Below are positions 6,381 through 13,268 of a stretch of DNA of 13,268 nucleotides, in pieces. Each line of letters begins with the position of its first letter. Position 1 is the first letter of the stretch. The position numbers and the translations under genes are program-made. The stretch is from Sulfurimonas sp. Lineage in GTDB: Bacteria; Campylobacterota; Campylobacteria; Campylobacterales; Sulfurimonadaceae. Under the pieces are notes generated by a model. The model was given only the letters and a program-made list of their open reading frames with translations, was not told where the DNA came from and made no database searches. The stretch covers positions 1 through 13,268 of the forward strand of contig JAMOMX010000167.1 in the NCBI GenBank assembly GCA_027066935.1, given 5' to 3'.

Positions 6381-7418
6381 ATGCAAAAGAAAAATATAGG
6401 CAATTTTTTTATAGTTATGGCTAGTGTTATTATTGTTCTTGCTGGGGTAAACATCGCATCATCTATTGTGATTCCATTTTTACTCTCTTTATTTATTGCT
6501 ATTGTATTGTCTCCCTCATATAATTACTTTAAGCAAAAGGGTTTACCAAGTAGTATCTCTCTTTTAATCGTTATCACTTTTTTAATAATATTTTTTATCT
6601 CTATAGCAAAACTTTTAGGTTCATCGGCGGTAGAGTTTAATGCAAATATAGGTTTTTATGAACAACAACTTACACTGCAGTTTCATAAACTTGTAGAATT
6701 TTTAAGCCAATTTGGAATAGTGATACCTGAAGAAGAGCTTACAAATATTTTTAATCCAAAAATAATTATGGGTTTTGCCTCTACCATCATTCAGGGGATG
6801 GGCTCTTTGTTGACTAATGGATTTGTGATTTTATTGACAGTTATTTTTATGCTTTTAGAATCACAAAGCTTTGTTAATAAGATTACAAATATTACACTTA
6901 AATCAGAAACAATTACACATATTCAAACTATACTGACTCAGATTAAAGAGTATATGGTTTTAAAAGCATTGATGTCTTTGGCAACTGGTATAATTATTTG
7001 GATAGGATTAACTCTTATAGGTACTGACTATCCATTTCTTTGGGCTATTTTAGCTTTTATGTTAAATTTTATACCAAATATTGGATCGATTATTGCCGCT
7101 GTACCTGCTGTATTGCTAACTTTAGTGGGATTAGATATATTTAGTGCGATGATGGTTGTAGTTTTATATTTAGTTGTAAATGTATTAATAGGCTCAATAA
7201 TTGAACCAAAAGTGATGGGAAATAGTTTAGGTCTTTCAACATTAGTTGTATTTCTTTCTTTGCTTTTTTGGGGGTGGTTGTTGGGTATAGTTGGTATGTT
7301 ACTATCTATCCCTCTAACAATTATGGTAAAAATAATCCTTAATGAGAACGAAGATACCAAATGGATAGCGGTTTTACTCGGTAATCAAAGCATAAGTAAA
7401 ACAAAAGAGCAAAACTGA
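6381..7418 (+). CDS. AI-2E family (PerM/TqsA-type) transporter
   Basis: This is a 345-residue polytopic membrane protein of the AI-2E exporter/PerM family, whose members have been linked to autoinducer-2 export or Na+/H+ antiport; the actual substrate is unknown here. Two N-terminal helices (about 10-45) lead to a soluble segment around 80-125. The C-terminal half has the best family signatures: PNIGSIIAAVPAVLLTL starting at residue 232, EPKVMGNSLGLSTLVVFLSL starting at 275, and WGWLLGIVGMLLSIPLT after it. AAGGG lies about 6 bases before ATG 6381. The gene is nine bases after the permease gene and 12 bases before trpG/pabA, so it is probably in one transcript with unrelated neighbours, a common housekeeping arrangement in small AT-rich genomes. 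Confidence 0.88.
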   Translation: MQKKNIGNFFIVMASVIIVLAGVNIASSIVIPFLLSLFIAIVLSPSYNYFKQKGLPSSISLLIVITFLIIFFISIAKLLGSSAVEFNANIGFYEQQLTLQFHKLVEFLSQFGIVIPEEELTNIFNPKIIMGFASTIIQGMGSLLTNGFVILLTVIFMLLESQSFVNKITNITLKSETITHIQTILTQIKEYMVLKALMSLATGIIIWIGLTLIGTDYPFLWAILAFMLNFIPNIGSIIAAVPAVLLTLVGLDIFSAMMVVVLYLVVNVLIGSIIEPKVMGNSLGLSTLVVFLSLLFWGWLLGIVGMLLSIPLTIMVKIILNENEDTKWIAVLLGNQSISKTKEQN

Positions 7419-7430
7419 TATACTCCAAAC

Positions 7431-8000
7431 ATGATTTTAATGATAGATAATTACGATAGTTTTACATATAATATTGTTGAGTACTGTAGAGAACTAGGCG
7501 CAGAGTTAAATATAGTAAGAAATGATGAGATAACAATATCTGAAATTGAAGCTTTATCACCTGAAAAAATTATAATTTCACCTGGTCCAGCTACACCTAA
7601 TGAAGCTGGTATTACGCTTGAAGTGATTGAGTATTTTCAAGACAAGCTTCCTATATTGGGGATTTGTTTGGGTCATCAAAGTATAGCGCAAGTTTTTGGA
7701 GCAGATGTCGTTCGTGCTAAAAACATGATGCATGGAAAAACTTCAACGATAAAGCAAAGTGATCAATGTGAAATATTTAAAAATATTCCAAATGAGTTTA
7801 TAGCTACTAGATATCATTCGTTAATAGTGGACAAAACAACACTTCCTAAAATAGTAGAATCTAAAGCATACTCAATGGATGATAATGAAATTATGGCTTT
7901 AAAAATAAAAAATAAAAATATTTATGGTGTACAATTTCATCCTGAATCAATAATGAGTGAATATGGTCATGAGATAATAGGTAATTTTTTAAAGTTATGA
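7431..8000 (+). CDS. anthranilate / aminodeoxychorismate synthase glutamine amidotransferase (TrpG/PabA)
   Basis: This is a 189-residue class I glutamine amidotransferase. It releases ammonia from glutamine and passes it to a chorismate-using partner (TrpE or PabB) for tryptophan or folate synthesis. The start MIDNYDSFTYNIVEY, the oxyanion region SPGPATPNEAG (50-60), the nucleophile Cys79 in GICLGHQSI, MHGKTS (100-105), and the His170/Glu172 pair in QFHPES complete the triad. Length is normal. TrpG and PabA cannot be separated by sequence alone, and one protein often serves both pathways; no trpE or pabB is in the window. The ATG at 7431 has no visible Shine-Dalgarno. Its TGA overlaps the next gene's ATG (ATGA, 7997-8000). 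Confidence 0.93.
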   Translation: MILMIDNYDSFTYNIVEYCRELGAELNIVRNDEITISEIEALSPEKIIISPGPATPNEAGITLEVIEYFQDKLPILGICLGHQSIAQVFGADVVRAKNMMHGKTSTIKQSDQCEIFKNIPNEFIATRYHSLIVDKTTLPKIVESKAYSMDDNEIMALKIKNKNIYGVQFHPESIMSEYGHEIIGNFLKL

Positions 8001-9187
8001 AATACAAACTCATCTTCCTATTATTATTAGGACTAGATGCTTTAAACCTAATATATCAAACATCTGAAATATCAATATCTTATAGAGAAAGTTTAATTCT
8101 TTATGGTGATTTTTCCCCTCTTCAAGCAGTTATAAAAATCAGTATCTATATCTTTTCTCAAAATGATTTGGCATTAAGACTTCCAATGATTTTAGCACAT
8201 GTTTTAAGTGTAATTTTATTATTTAAGATATCAAAACATTATATAGAAAATGTAAGAAATAGACTTTGGTTAATTTTAATATTTATTTTACTTCCAGGCG
8301 TACTTAGTTCAGCAATTATAATAGACGCCGCAGGATTAATAATATTTGCATTATTACTATTTATTTGGCTTCATATAAATGGATACAAAAAAGCTTATTA
8401 TCTATTATTATTAGTATTTGTCTTTATTGATAATAGTTTTGTATATCTATTTTTAGCATTAATTATTTTTTCTTTATATACGAAGAATAAACAGTTTCTT
8501 ATATATAACACTATACTTTTTTTTATATCAGTGTTTTTATTTGGAATAGACGCACATGGAAGTCCAGTAGGTCATTTTTTAGATACATTAGGTTTATATG
8601 CAGCTATATTTTCTCCAATAATATTTCTATATCTAATATTTGTTATATATAGAAAATATCTAATAAAAGAGCTAGATATAATTTGGTTTATATCCTCAAC
8701 AGCATTAATAATATCACTAATTTTATCTTTTCGCCAAAGTATTAAAGTGGAACACTTTGCACCATATTTAATAGTAGCATTACCTATAGTGGCAAGTAGT
8801 TTTATAAGTTCATACAGGGTGCGATTAAAACAGTTTAGAAAAGGGTACAAAATGATGTTTATCGTATCTATTATTTTGCTTTTATTTAATACAGTTGTTG
8901 TTTTATTTAATAAAGAGATATATAGGGTAATTGAGAATCCAAGAAAACATTTTGTATATAAATTTCATGTAGCAAAAGAGTTGGCAAAAGAGTTAAAAAG
9001 AAGATCAATAAATTGTGTAGATACAGATAAAAAAATGCAATTAAGATTACAGTTCTACGGTGTTACCAAATGTGATGATTATAAGCTAATTCAAAAATAC
9101 ATTAAAAACAGCAATGGAGAGAATGTAACAATAAGTTACACAAACAGACCTGTTTATTTTGCTAATGTTACAAAAATATACAAATAA
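7997..9187 (+). CDS. GT-C (family 39/ArnT-like) membrane glycosyltransferase-like protein
   Basis: This is a 396-residue protein with about ten hydrophobic segments from residue 3 to 315 and a soluble, basic C-terminal domain of about 80 residues. The region RESLILYGDFSPLQ (30-43), followed by NDLALRLPMILAHVLS (56-71), copies the layout of GT39/PMT/ArnT enzymes, in which a periplasmic loop (D-E-x-x-Y, then HPP) precedes a (A/W)-L-R-L-P helix. Such enzymes transfer sugars from polyprenyl-phosphate donors in the periplasm. Here the usual catalytic Asp position appears to be Arg30, with Glu31 retained, so activity or donor may differ. It starts inside the trpG/pabA stop codon (ATGA overlap) and must be translationally coupled, yet no pathway link is evident. 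Family membership is likely, substrate unknown. Confidence 0.68.
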   Translation: MKYKLIFLLLLGLDALNLIYQTSEISISYRESLILYGDFSPLQAVIKISIYIFSQNDLALRLPMILAHVLSVILLFKISKHYIENVRNRLWLILIFILLPGVLSSAIIIDAAGLIIFALLLFIWLHINGYKKAYYLLLLVFVFIDNSFVYLFLALIIFSLYTKNKQFLIYNTILFFISVFLFGIDAHGSPVGHFLDTLGLYAAIFSPIIFLYLIFVIYRKYLIKELDIIWFISSTALIISLILSFRQSIKVEHFAPYLIVALPIVASSFISSYRVRLKQFRKGYKMMFIVSIILLLFNTVVVLFNKEIYRVIENPRKHFVYKFHVAKELAKELKRRSINCVDTDKKMQLRLQFYGVTKCDDYKLIQKYIKNSNGENVTISYTNRPVYFANVTKIYK

Positions 9188-9236
9188 TATATCTATTACT
9201 TTTTTACACATCTAAATAACAGCAGATTAAATAAGA

Positions 9237-9247
9237 TATGATAAAAT
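9237..9247 (+). promoter_or_regulatory. candidate -10 region for aclBA
   Basis: TATGAT (9237-9242) and an overlapping TAAAAT (9242-9247) lie 30-40 bases before the aclB start in an 89-base gap. No good -35 is found at 17 bases, which is usual for housekeeping promoters in this phylum, where -35 elements are weak and upstream DNA is T-rich. AGGAAG (9266-9271) is a sound ribosome binding site for aclB. Which -10 is used cannot be told from sequence. Confidence 0.35.
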
Positions 9248-9276
9248 TCTTTAAAATTAAAATATAGGAAGTTGCA

Positions 9277-10614
9277 ATGGCTCAAAAAGCGATTAGAGAA
9301 TATGACGCAAAGTCAATTTTAGCAAAACACTGGGATAAGTATTTTCCAGATTTTACTTATGCATACGAGACTGTTATGGTTCAAAATGGATCAGAATTAA
9401 ACGAGGCTGCAAAAACTGCATCTTGGCTAAATGAAAAAACATTAGTTGCTAAACCAGATATGTTATTTGGTAAAAGAGGTATGAATGACTTAGTTCTTTT
9501 TAAAGATGTTAAGCCAGGTGATGTATCTTTAGCTAAAGCTGCTTCTTGGATAGATGAAAAATCTTCTGGTGAGCAAAAAGTTTATTTTTCATTTGATGGA
9601 GATACTCCTACTGGTGAGCCTAGTGTAGATAAATTAACTAATTTTATTGTTGAACCATTTACTCCGCATGAACAATCTGAAGAGTATTATGTTTCTGCTA
9701 CATGTGTAGGTGATGATGATGTTATCTATATGTCTGCAGAGGGTGGTATAGCTATTGAAGAAAATTGGGATGCAAAAGTTACTGAAGTAGCATTTCCAAT
9801 CACTGCAACAGAAGAAGAGATTGCAGAAAAAATCCGTGCAAATGTACCTGCTGATGTAGCTGATAAAGATAAGGCAAATTTTGCTGAATTTTGTATCGGT
9901 TTCTTTAAGGCTTACCGCGAGTTAAACTTTGCATACCTAGAAATCAATCCTTTTGTTATGCAAGGTAACAAAATTGAGCTTTTAGATATGGTTGCTAAGC
10001 TTGATGATACTGCTGGTTTCATGATGGTAGAAGAGTGGGGAAATATTGAGTATCCTACTGCATTTGGCATGGAAGCTAAATCTCCAGAAGTTGAGGCTAT
10101 TGAAGAAGCTGATGCAAAAACTGGTGCTTCATTGAAACTTACACTACTTAAGCCAGAAGCTAGAATTTGGACAATGGTTGCTGGTGGTGGTGCTTCAGTT
10201 GTTTATGCTGACACTATTGCTGATATGGCTGGTATTGATGATCTTGCTAACTATGGTGAGTACTCAGGTGGTCCAACTACTGGTGAAACAAGATTTTATG
10301 CTGAAACACTTCTTGATCTTATGACTAGAGAGCCAGATCCTTCAGGTCGTGGTAAAGTTATGATTATCGGTGGAGCTATTGCTAACTTTACGGATGTTGC
10401 AAAAACATTTACAGGCATCATTCAAGCATTTGAAGTATACGCTGATAAGATGAAAGCTGTTGACCTTAAAATCTATGTTAGACGTGGTGGACCAAACTAT
10501 GAAAAAGGTTTAAAAGATATTAAAGAAGCTGCTGATAGATTAGGTTTATATATTGAAGTTTATGGACCAGAGACACATGTTACTGACATTGTTCGTATGG
10601 CACTAGAGAAGTAA
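9277..10614 (+). CDS. aclB: ATP citrate lyase subunit AclB
   Basis: AclB, with AclA, forms the heteromeric ATP citrate lyase that converts citrate, CoA and ATP to acetyl-CoA, oxaloacetate, ADP and phosphate, a key step of the reductive TCA cycle. This 445-residue subunit corresponds to the N-terminal, succinyl-CoA-synthetase-beta-like part of eukaryotic ACLY. It begins with MAQKAIREYDAKSILAKHW and includes the ATP-grasp segment FAYLEINPFVMQGNKIELLD. The glycine-rich MVAGGGASVVYAD (GGGAS at 303-307) leads into GEYSGGPTTGETRFYAETLL. It ends with the citrate-binding-like VRRGGPNYEKGLKDI and YGPETHVTDIVRMALE. AGGAAG precedes ATG 9277. The coding sequence is richer in GGT, GCT and other strong codons than the membrane-protein genes before it, consistent with high expression. 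Confidence 0.95.
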   Translation: MAQKAIREYDAKSILAKHWDKYFPDFTYAYETVMVQNGSELNEAAKTASWLNEKTLVAKPDMLFGKRGMNDLVLFKDVKPGDVSLAKAASWIDEKSSGEQKVYFSFDGDTPTGEPSVDKLTNFIVEPFTPHEQSEEYYVSATCVGDDDVIYMSAEGGIAIEENWDAKVTEVAFPITATEEEIAEKIRANVPADVADKDKANFAEFCIGFFKAYRELNFAYLEINPFVMQGNKIELLDMVAKLDDTAGFMMVEEWGNIEYPTAFGMEAKSPEVEAIEEADAKTGASLKLTLLKPEARIWTMVAGGGASVVYADTIADMAGIDDLANYGEYSGGPTTGETRFYAETLLDLMTREPDPSGRGKVMIIGGAIANFTDVAKTFTGIIQAFEVYADKMKAVDLKIYVRRGGPNYEKGLKDIKEAADRLGLYIEVYGPETHVTDIVRMALEK

Positions 10615-10623
10615 GGAGAAATA

Positions 10624-12426
10624 ATGGAACAACTATATACAAAAGACACACAAGCAATTTTTTGGAACAATAACAAAACTGCTATCCAAAGAATGTTAGA
10701 CTATGATTATACAATTCAGAGAAAAACTCCATCAGTCGCTGCAATCGTTGCACCTACAAGTGGAAATAAATTTGAAAAATTCTTCTTCGGTCCAGATGAA
10801 GTTATGATTCCACTTTTTAAAACTACAGCGCTTGCTAAAGCTGCTCAGCCTCAAGCTGATGTACTTTTAAACTTTGCATCATTTAGAACTGCTTATGATG
10901 TAACTATGGAAGCATTAGAAATTGGTGGTTTCTCTTCAATGATGATTACCGCTGAGGGAATCCCTGAGCGTTTAGCTCGTGGTATGAATCAAACAGCACG
11001 TGAAAAAGGTGTAATTATTATTGGACCTGCAACTGTTGGGGCTATCACTCCAGGTGCATTTAAAGTTGCAAATATTGGTGGTACTATCACCAATATAGTT
11101 CAGTCTAAACTTCACCGTGCAGGTTCTTGTGGACTTGTAACTCGTTCAGGTGGTTTATTTAATGAGCTTTCAAACATAATCTCTATAAATGCTGATGGTA
11201 TTGCTGAGGGTGTTGCTATTGGTGGTGACAGGTTTGTTGGAAGTGTTTTTATTGATAATATGCTTAGAATGGAAAAAAATCCAGCTGTTAAATACATGAT
11301 TCTTCTTGGTGAAGTTGGTGGTACTGAAGAGTATAAGGTTATTGAAGCTATCAAATCAGGTGCAATCACTAAACCAGTTATCGCATGGTGTATTGGTACA
11401 ATCGCTAAATATTATGATTCAGGTGTTCAGTTTGGTCACGCAGGTGCTTCAGCAAATGCTGAGTCTGAAACTGCTGAATACAAAAATAATGCAATGAGAG
11501 AAGCTGGAATTCATGTTCCAAATTCATTTAATGAACTTCCAGCTATGATTAAATCTGTATTTGAAGGTATGAATTTACCTGAGATTCCAGAGCCAGAGAT
11601 GAGTGTTTGTCCTACTGTTAGAAGAAGTAAAGAGTTTATCTGTACTATCTCTGATGACCGTGGCGAAGAGTGTACATATGCAGGTTTCCCAATCTCTAGC
11701 GTTGCTACTCCATCTACAGGCAAAGGCATCGGTGATGTTATTTCACTTCTATGGTTCAAAAAACAGTATCCAAAATGGGCAACAGACTTCATAGAGACCG
11801 TACTTAAAACTGTTGCTGATCATGGTCCTGCTGTTTCTGGTGCTCACAATGCAAAAGTAACTGCAAGAGCTGGCAAATCAGTTGTTGAATCACTTGTAAC
11901 TGGTTTATTAACAATCGGTCCAAGATTTGGTGGTGCTATTGATGGTGCTGCTAAATATTTTAAATATGCAGATGACAATGGTTTAGACCCTAAAGCTTTC
12001 TTAAAGTACATGAAAGGTGAGGGTGTTCCAATTCCAGGAATCGGACACAGAATTAAATCACTTAAAAATCCAGATTTGAGAGTTACTGGTCTTATGAACT
12101 TTGCTGCAGAGCATTTCCCAGCAACGCCACTTCTTGATTATGCAAGAACAGTTGAAGCACTTACAACATCTAAGAAAGAGAATCTTATCTTAAATGTTGA
12201 TGGTACTATTGGTATTTTAATGGTTGATATGTGGAGAGCATTAGGTTATTCAGAAGATGAAATCAACGAATTCATCGAATCTGGTACACTTAACGCATTC
12301 TTTATTGTTGGTCGTTCAATCGGTTTCATTGGTCATGTACTTGATGAAAAAAGATTAGCAATGCCAATGTACAGACACCCTATGGATGACATTCTTTATG
12401 ATGTTCAAGTGGCAGAAAAAATATAA
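10624..12426 (+). CDS. aclA: ATP citrate lyase subunit AclA
   Basis: AclA is the large catalytic subunit (600 residues; about 608 in Chlorobium as I recall). Residues 1 to about 320 form the succinyl-CoA-synthetase-alpha-like CoA-binding and phosphohistidine part: GPATVGAITPGAFKVANIGG, SGGLFNELSNII, and His272 in GHAGASANAES, the residue that carries phosphate from ATP (matching His273 reported for Chlorobium limicola, from memory). The rest is a citryl-CoA lyase domain of citrate-synthase fold, with His400 and His408 (DHGPAVSGAHN), His475 (PGIGHRIKS) and Asp526 (NVDGTIGIL). AclA thus contains the lyase function, unlike the separate CcsA/CCL system of Hydrogenobacter. It starts 9 bases after aclB with AAGGAG (10613-10618) overlapping the aclB stop, a classic cotranslated pair. 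Confidence 0.96.
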   Translation: MEQLYTKDTQAIFWNNNKTAIQRMLDYDYTIQRKTPSVAAIVAPTSGNKFEKFFFGPDEVMIPLFKTTALAKAAQPQADVLLNFASFRTAYDVTMEALEIGGFSSMMITAEGIPERLARGMNQTAREKGVIIIGPATVGAITPGAFKVANIGGTITNIVQSKLHRAGSCGLVTRSGGLFNELSNIISINADGIAEGVAIGGDRFVGSVFIDNMLRMEKNPAVKYMILLGEVGGTEEYKVIEAIKSGAITKPVIAWCIGTIAKYYDSGVQFGHAGASANAESETAEYKNNAMREAGIHVPNSFNELPAMIKSVFEGMNLPEIPEPEMSVCPTVRRSKEFICTISDDRGEECTYAGFPISSVATPSTGKGIGDVISLLWFKKQYPKWATDFIETVLKTVADHGPAVSGAHNAKVTARAGKSVVESLVTGLLTIGPRFGGAIDGAAKYFKYADDNGLDPKAFLKYMKGEGVPIPGIGHRIKSLKNPDLRVTGLMNFAAEHFPATPLLDYARTVEALTTSKKENLILNVDGTIGILMVDMWRALGYSEDEINEFIESGTLNAFFIVGRSIGFIGHVLDEKRLAMPMYRHPMDDILYDVQVAEKI

Positions 12427-12436
12427 TTAATTGTAA

Positions 12437-12471
12437 ATTTTATGAATGAGATAATTACTCATTCATAAAAT
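12437..12471 (+). terminator. 14-bp hairpin after aclA, probable terminator
   Basis: ATTTTATGAATGAG (12437-12450) and CTCATTCATAAAAT (12458-12471) form a perfect 14-bp stem with a 7-base loop, starting 10 bases after the aclA stop. There is no run of Ts after the 3' arm on either strand, so it is not a textbook intrinsic terminator. It may still end or protect the aclBA transcript. Its position between aclA and a gene with its own promoter-like sequence supports a role in 3'-end formation. Confidence 0.55.
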
Positions 12472-12503
12472 ATCAAACTTAGATTCTATTACTTATTTAA
12501 ATT

Positions 12504-12509
12504 TATAAT
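12504..12509 (+). promoter_or_regulatory. candidate -10 (TATAAT) for the pseudopilin gene
   Basis: A perfect TATAAT lies 21 bases before ATG 12531, downstream of the hairpin that ends the acl unit. No clear -35 is seen about 17 bases upstream. Transcription would start near 12516, leaving a leader of about 15 bases, and no Shine-Dalgarno is visible in it (TATACTACTCTT precedes the ATG). Confidence 0.4.
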
Positions 12510-12530
12510 ATTTTTAGATATACTACTCTT

Positions 12531-13178
12531 ATGAAAAAAGCTTTTACAATACTAGAACTTATTTTTGTTATTGTTGCGATAGGAATTATCTCCGCTATAG
12601 CATTTCCGCGTATGGGTAATGGGAAACTTCAAAAAGCTGCTGATCAAGTTGTTTCACATATAAGATATACACAACATTTAGCGATGGTTGATGATAAGTA
12701 TGATTCAAACGATCCTAATTGGTTTGTTGAAAGGTGGACGATTAGTTTTGGTACTACTGTAGAAAATAATGGTTGGATTTACGATATAGCAAGTGACCAG
12801 AATGACAACAATTCAAATTCTGATTTAGTGGATATTGCAAGAAATCCATTAAACCCTAACAAAGTGTTGAGTGGATGGTTGTTTTTTGGTAATGCTGCAT
12901 ATTCAAGAGAAATGGATTTAAGAAATGAATATGGTATTCAAAATGTCACATTTTCAAATAGCTGTGCGTCTGGTAGTATACAATGGGAAATGTTATCTTT
13001 TGATCATCTAGGACGACCTTATCGTGGAAATCCTCATACACAGACTGCACCACTTTCTTCAACAATTAATCCTCAGGCAAGATTAATATTAAATGATTGT
13101 AATATAACACTTACTAACTCAGAGGGAAGTGCAATTATAGGAATTGAACCAGAAACAGGTTACGCTCGTATTTTATAA
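12531..13178 (+). CDS. type II secretion / type IV pilus pseudopilin-like protein
   Basis: This is a 215-residue protein with a class III (prepilin-type) signal: MKKA, then FTILELIFVIVAIGIISAIA. Cleavage by prepilin peptidase would fall between Ala4 and Phe5, giving a mature N-terminal Phe, Glu at +5 (Glu9) and Pro at +22 (Pro26), all as in type IV pilins and GspG/GspH pseudopilins. The residue at -1 is Ala instead of the usual Gly, which is tolerated in some minor pilins. The C-terminal domain is Asn- and Ser-rich, has two cysteines (145 and 190) that could form a disulfide, and ends FDHLGRPYRG ... IEPETGYARIL. It stands alone after the acl operon, so partner secretion genes must be elsewhere. 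It may be a minor pseudopilin for competence, adhesion or secretion. Confidence 0.85.
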   Translation: MKKAFTILELIFVIVAIGIISAIAFPRMGNGKLQKAADQVVSHIRYTQHLAMVDDKYDSNDPNWFVERWTISFGTTVENNGWIYDIASDQNDNNSNSDLVDIARNPLNPNKVLSGWLFFGNAAYSREMDLRNEYGIQNVTFSNSCASGSIQWEMLSFDHLGRPYRGNPHTQTAPLSSTINPQARLILNDCNITLTNSEGSAIIGIEPETGYARIL

Positions 13179-13268
13179 TTCCCCACAAAGCTTAAGCGCA
13201 ATCAAAGCAACAATTCCCTATAATTCCCATCCACAAACACAGAGACCTAAAGTATAGGGCTAATAAAC
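13179..13268. other. short 3' intergenic tail, no gene seen
   Basis: After the pseudopilin stop, 90 bases hold no supported gene. The motif AATTCCC occurs three times (13177-13183, 13212-13218, 13222-13228), and CCCTATA (13216-13222) can pair with TATAGGG (13253-13259) over a 30-base loop. On the minus strand a frame enters from the window edge and stops after about six codons (stop 13247-13249), which could be the end of a convergent gene but is too short to judge. Confidence 0.3.

Noticed and set aside
7028..7360. Minus-strand frame of 110 codons in the AI-2E-family gene
   Set aside because: It is antisense to the best conserved membrane region of that gene; its Ile/Thr/Asn composition is that of reversed membrane-protein codons.
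11511..11792. Minus-strand frame of 93 codons in aclA
   Set aside because: It lies opposite a conserved part of AclA with no promoter or ribosome binding site.
13247..13268. Six-codon minus-strand frame entering from the right edge
   Set aside because: It is too short to separate from chance; it may be the end of a convergent gene but nothing identifies it.

Overview
The window is AT-rich DNA from a member of the Campylobacterota (Epsilonproteobacteria), most likely a Sulfurimonas-like chemolithoautotroph. Three things suggest this. The flagellar cluster rsmD-flgI-rod-binding gene-flgM-flgN-flgK follows the gene order I recall from Campylobacter jejuni. The two-subunit ATP citrate lyase genes aclB-aclA are the signature of the reductive TCA cycle as found in Sulfurimonas and relatives. 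A near-consensus sigma54 promoter precedes flgI, as expected for flagellar genes of this group. All recognised genes lie on the + strand. The genus is inferred from remembered gene order and protein character, not from a database search.

Layout. Positions 3-767 hold the C-terminal part of a RelE/ParE-type toxin cut by the window edge and two small unrecognised genes that overlap each other. The second of these overlaps rsmD (16S rRNA m2G966 methyltransferase, 757-1350). A 136-base gap with a sigma54 promoter and a leader hairpin leads into flgI (P-ring). Then come a stand-alone rod-binding protein (FlgJ N-terminal domain only), flgM (anti-sigma28, probably with its own sigma28-like promoter), a flgN-like chaperone gene and flgK (hook-filament junction protein).

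Positions 5574-9187 hold a tightly packed run of unrelated genes: an orphan DppC/OppC-type ABC permease, an AI-2E/PerM-family membrane protein, a TrpG/PabA glutamine amidotransferase, and a multi-spanning membrane protein resembling GT-C (family 39) glycosyltransferases, joined to trpG/pabA by a 4-base ATGA overlap.

Positions 9277-12426 hold aclB and aclA, which cleave citrate to acetyl-CoA and oxaloacetate with ATP and CoA and so close the reductive TCA cycle for CO2 fixation. A perfect 14-bp hairpin follows, then a single pseudopilin-like gene (12531-13178) and a short, apparently empty tail.

How the genes work together. The flagellar block joins structural genes of the rod and ring stage (flgI, rod-binding) with the regulatory switch (flgM) and late substrates and their chaperone (flgN, flgK), fitting the sigma54-then-sigma28 hierarchy of this phylum. 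The acl operon is a separate central-carbon unit. I see no mobile element, CRISPR array, rRNA or tRNA. I did not find a convincing new multi-gene system. The least explained parts are the small genes at 3-767, the leader hairpin before flgI, and the GT-C-like gene coupled to trpG/pabA.
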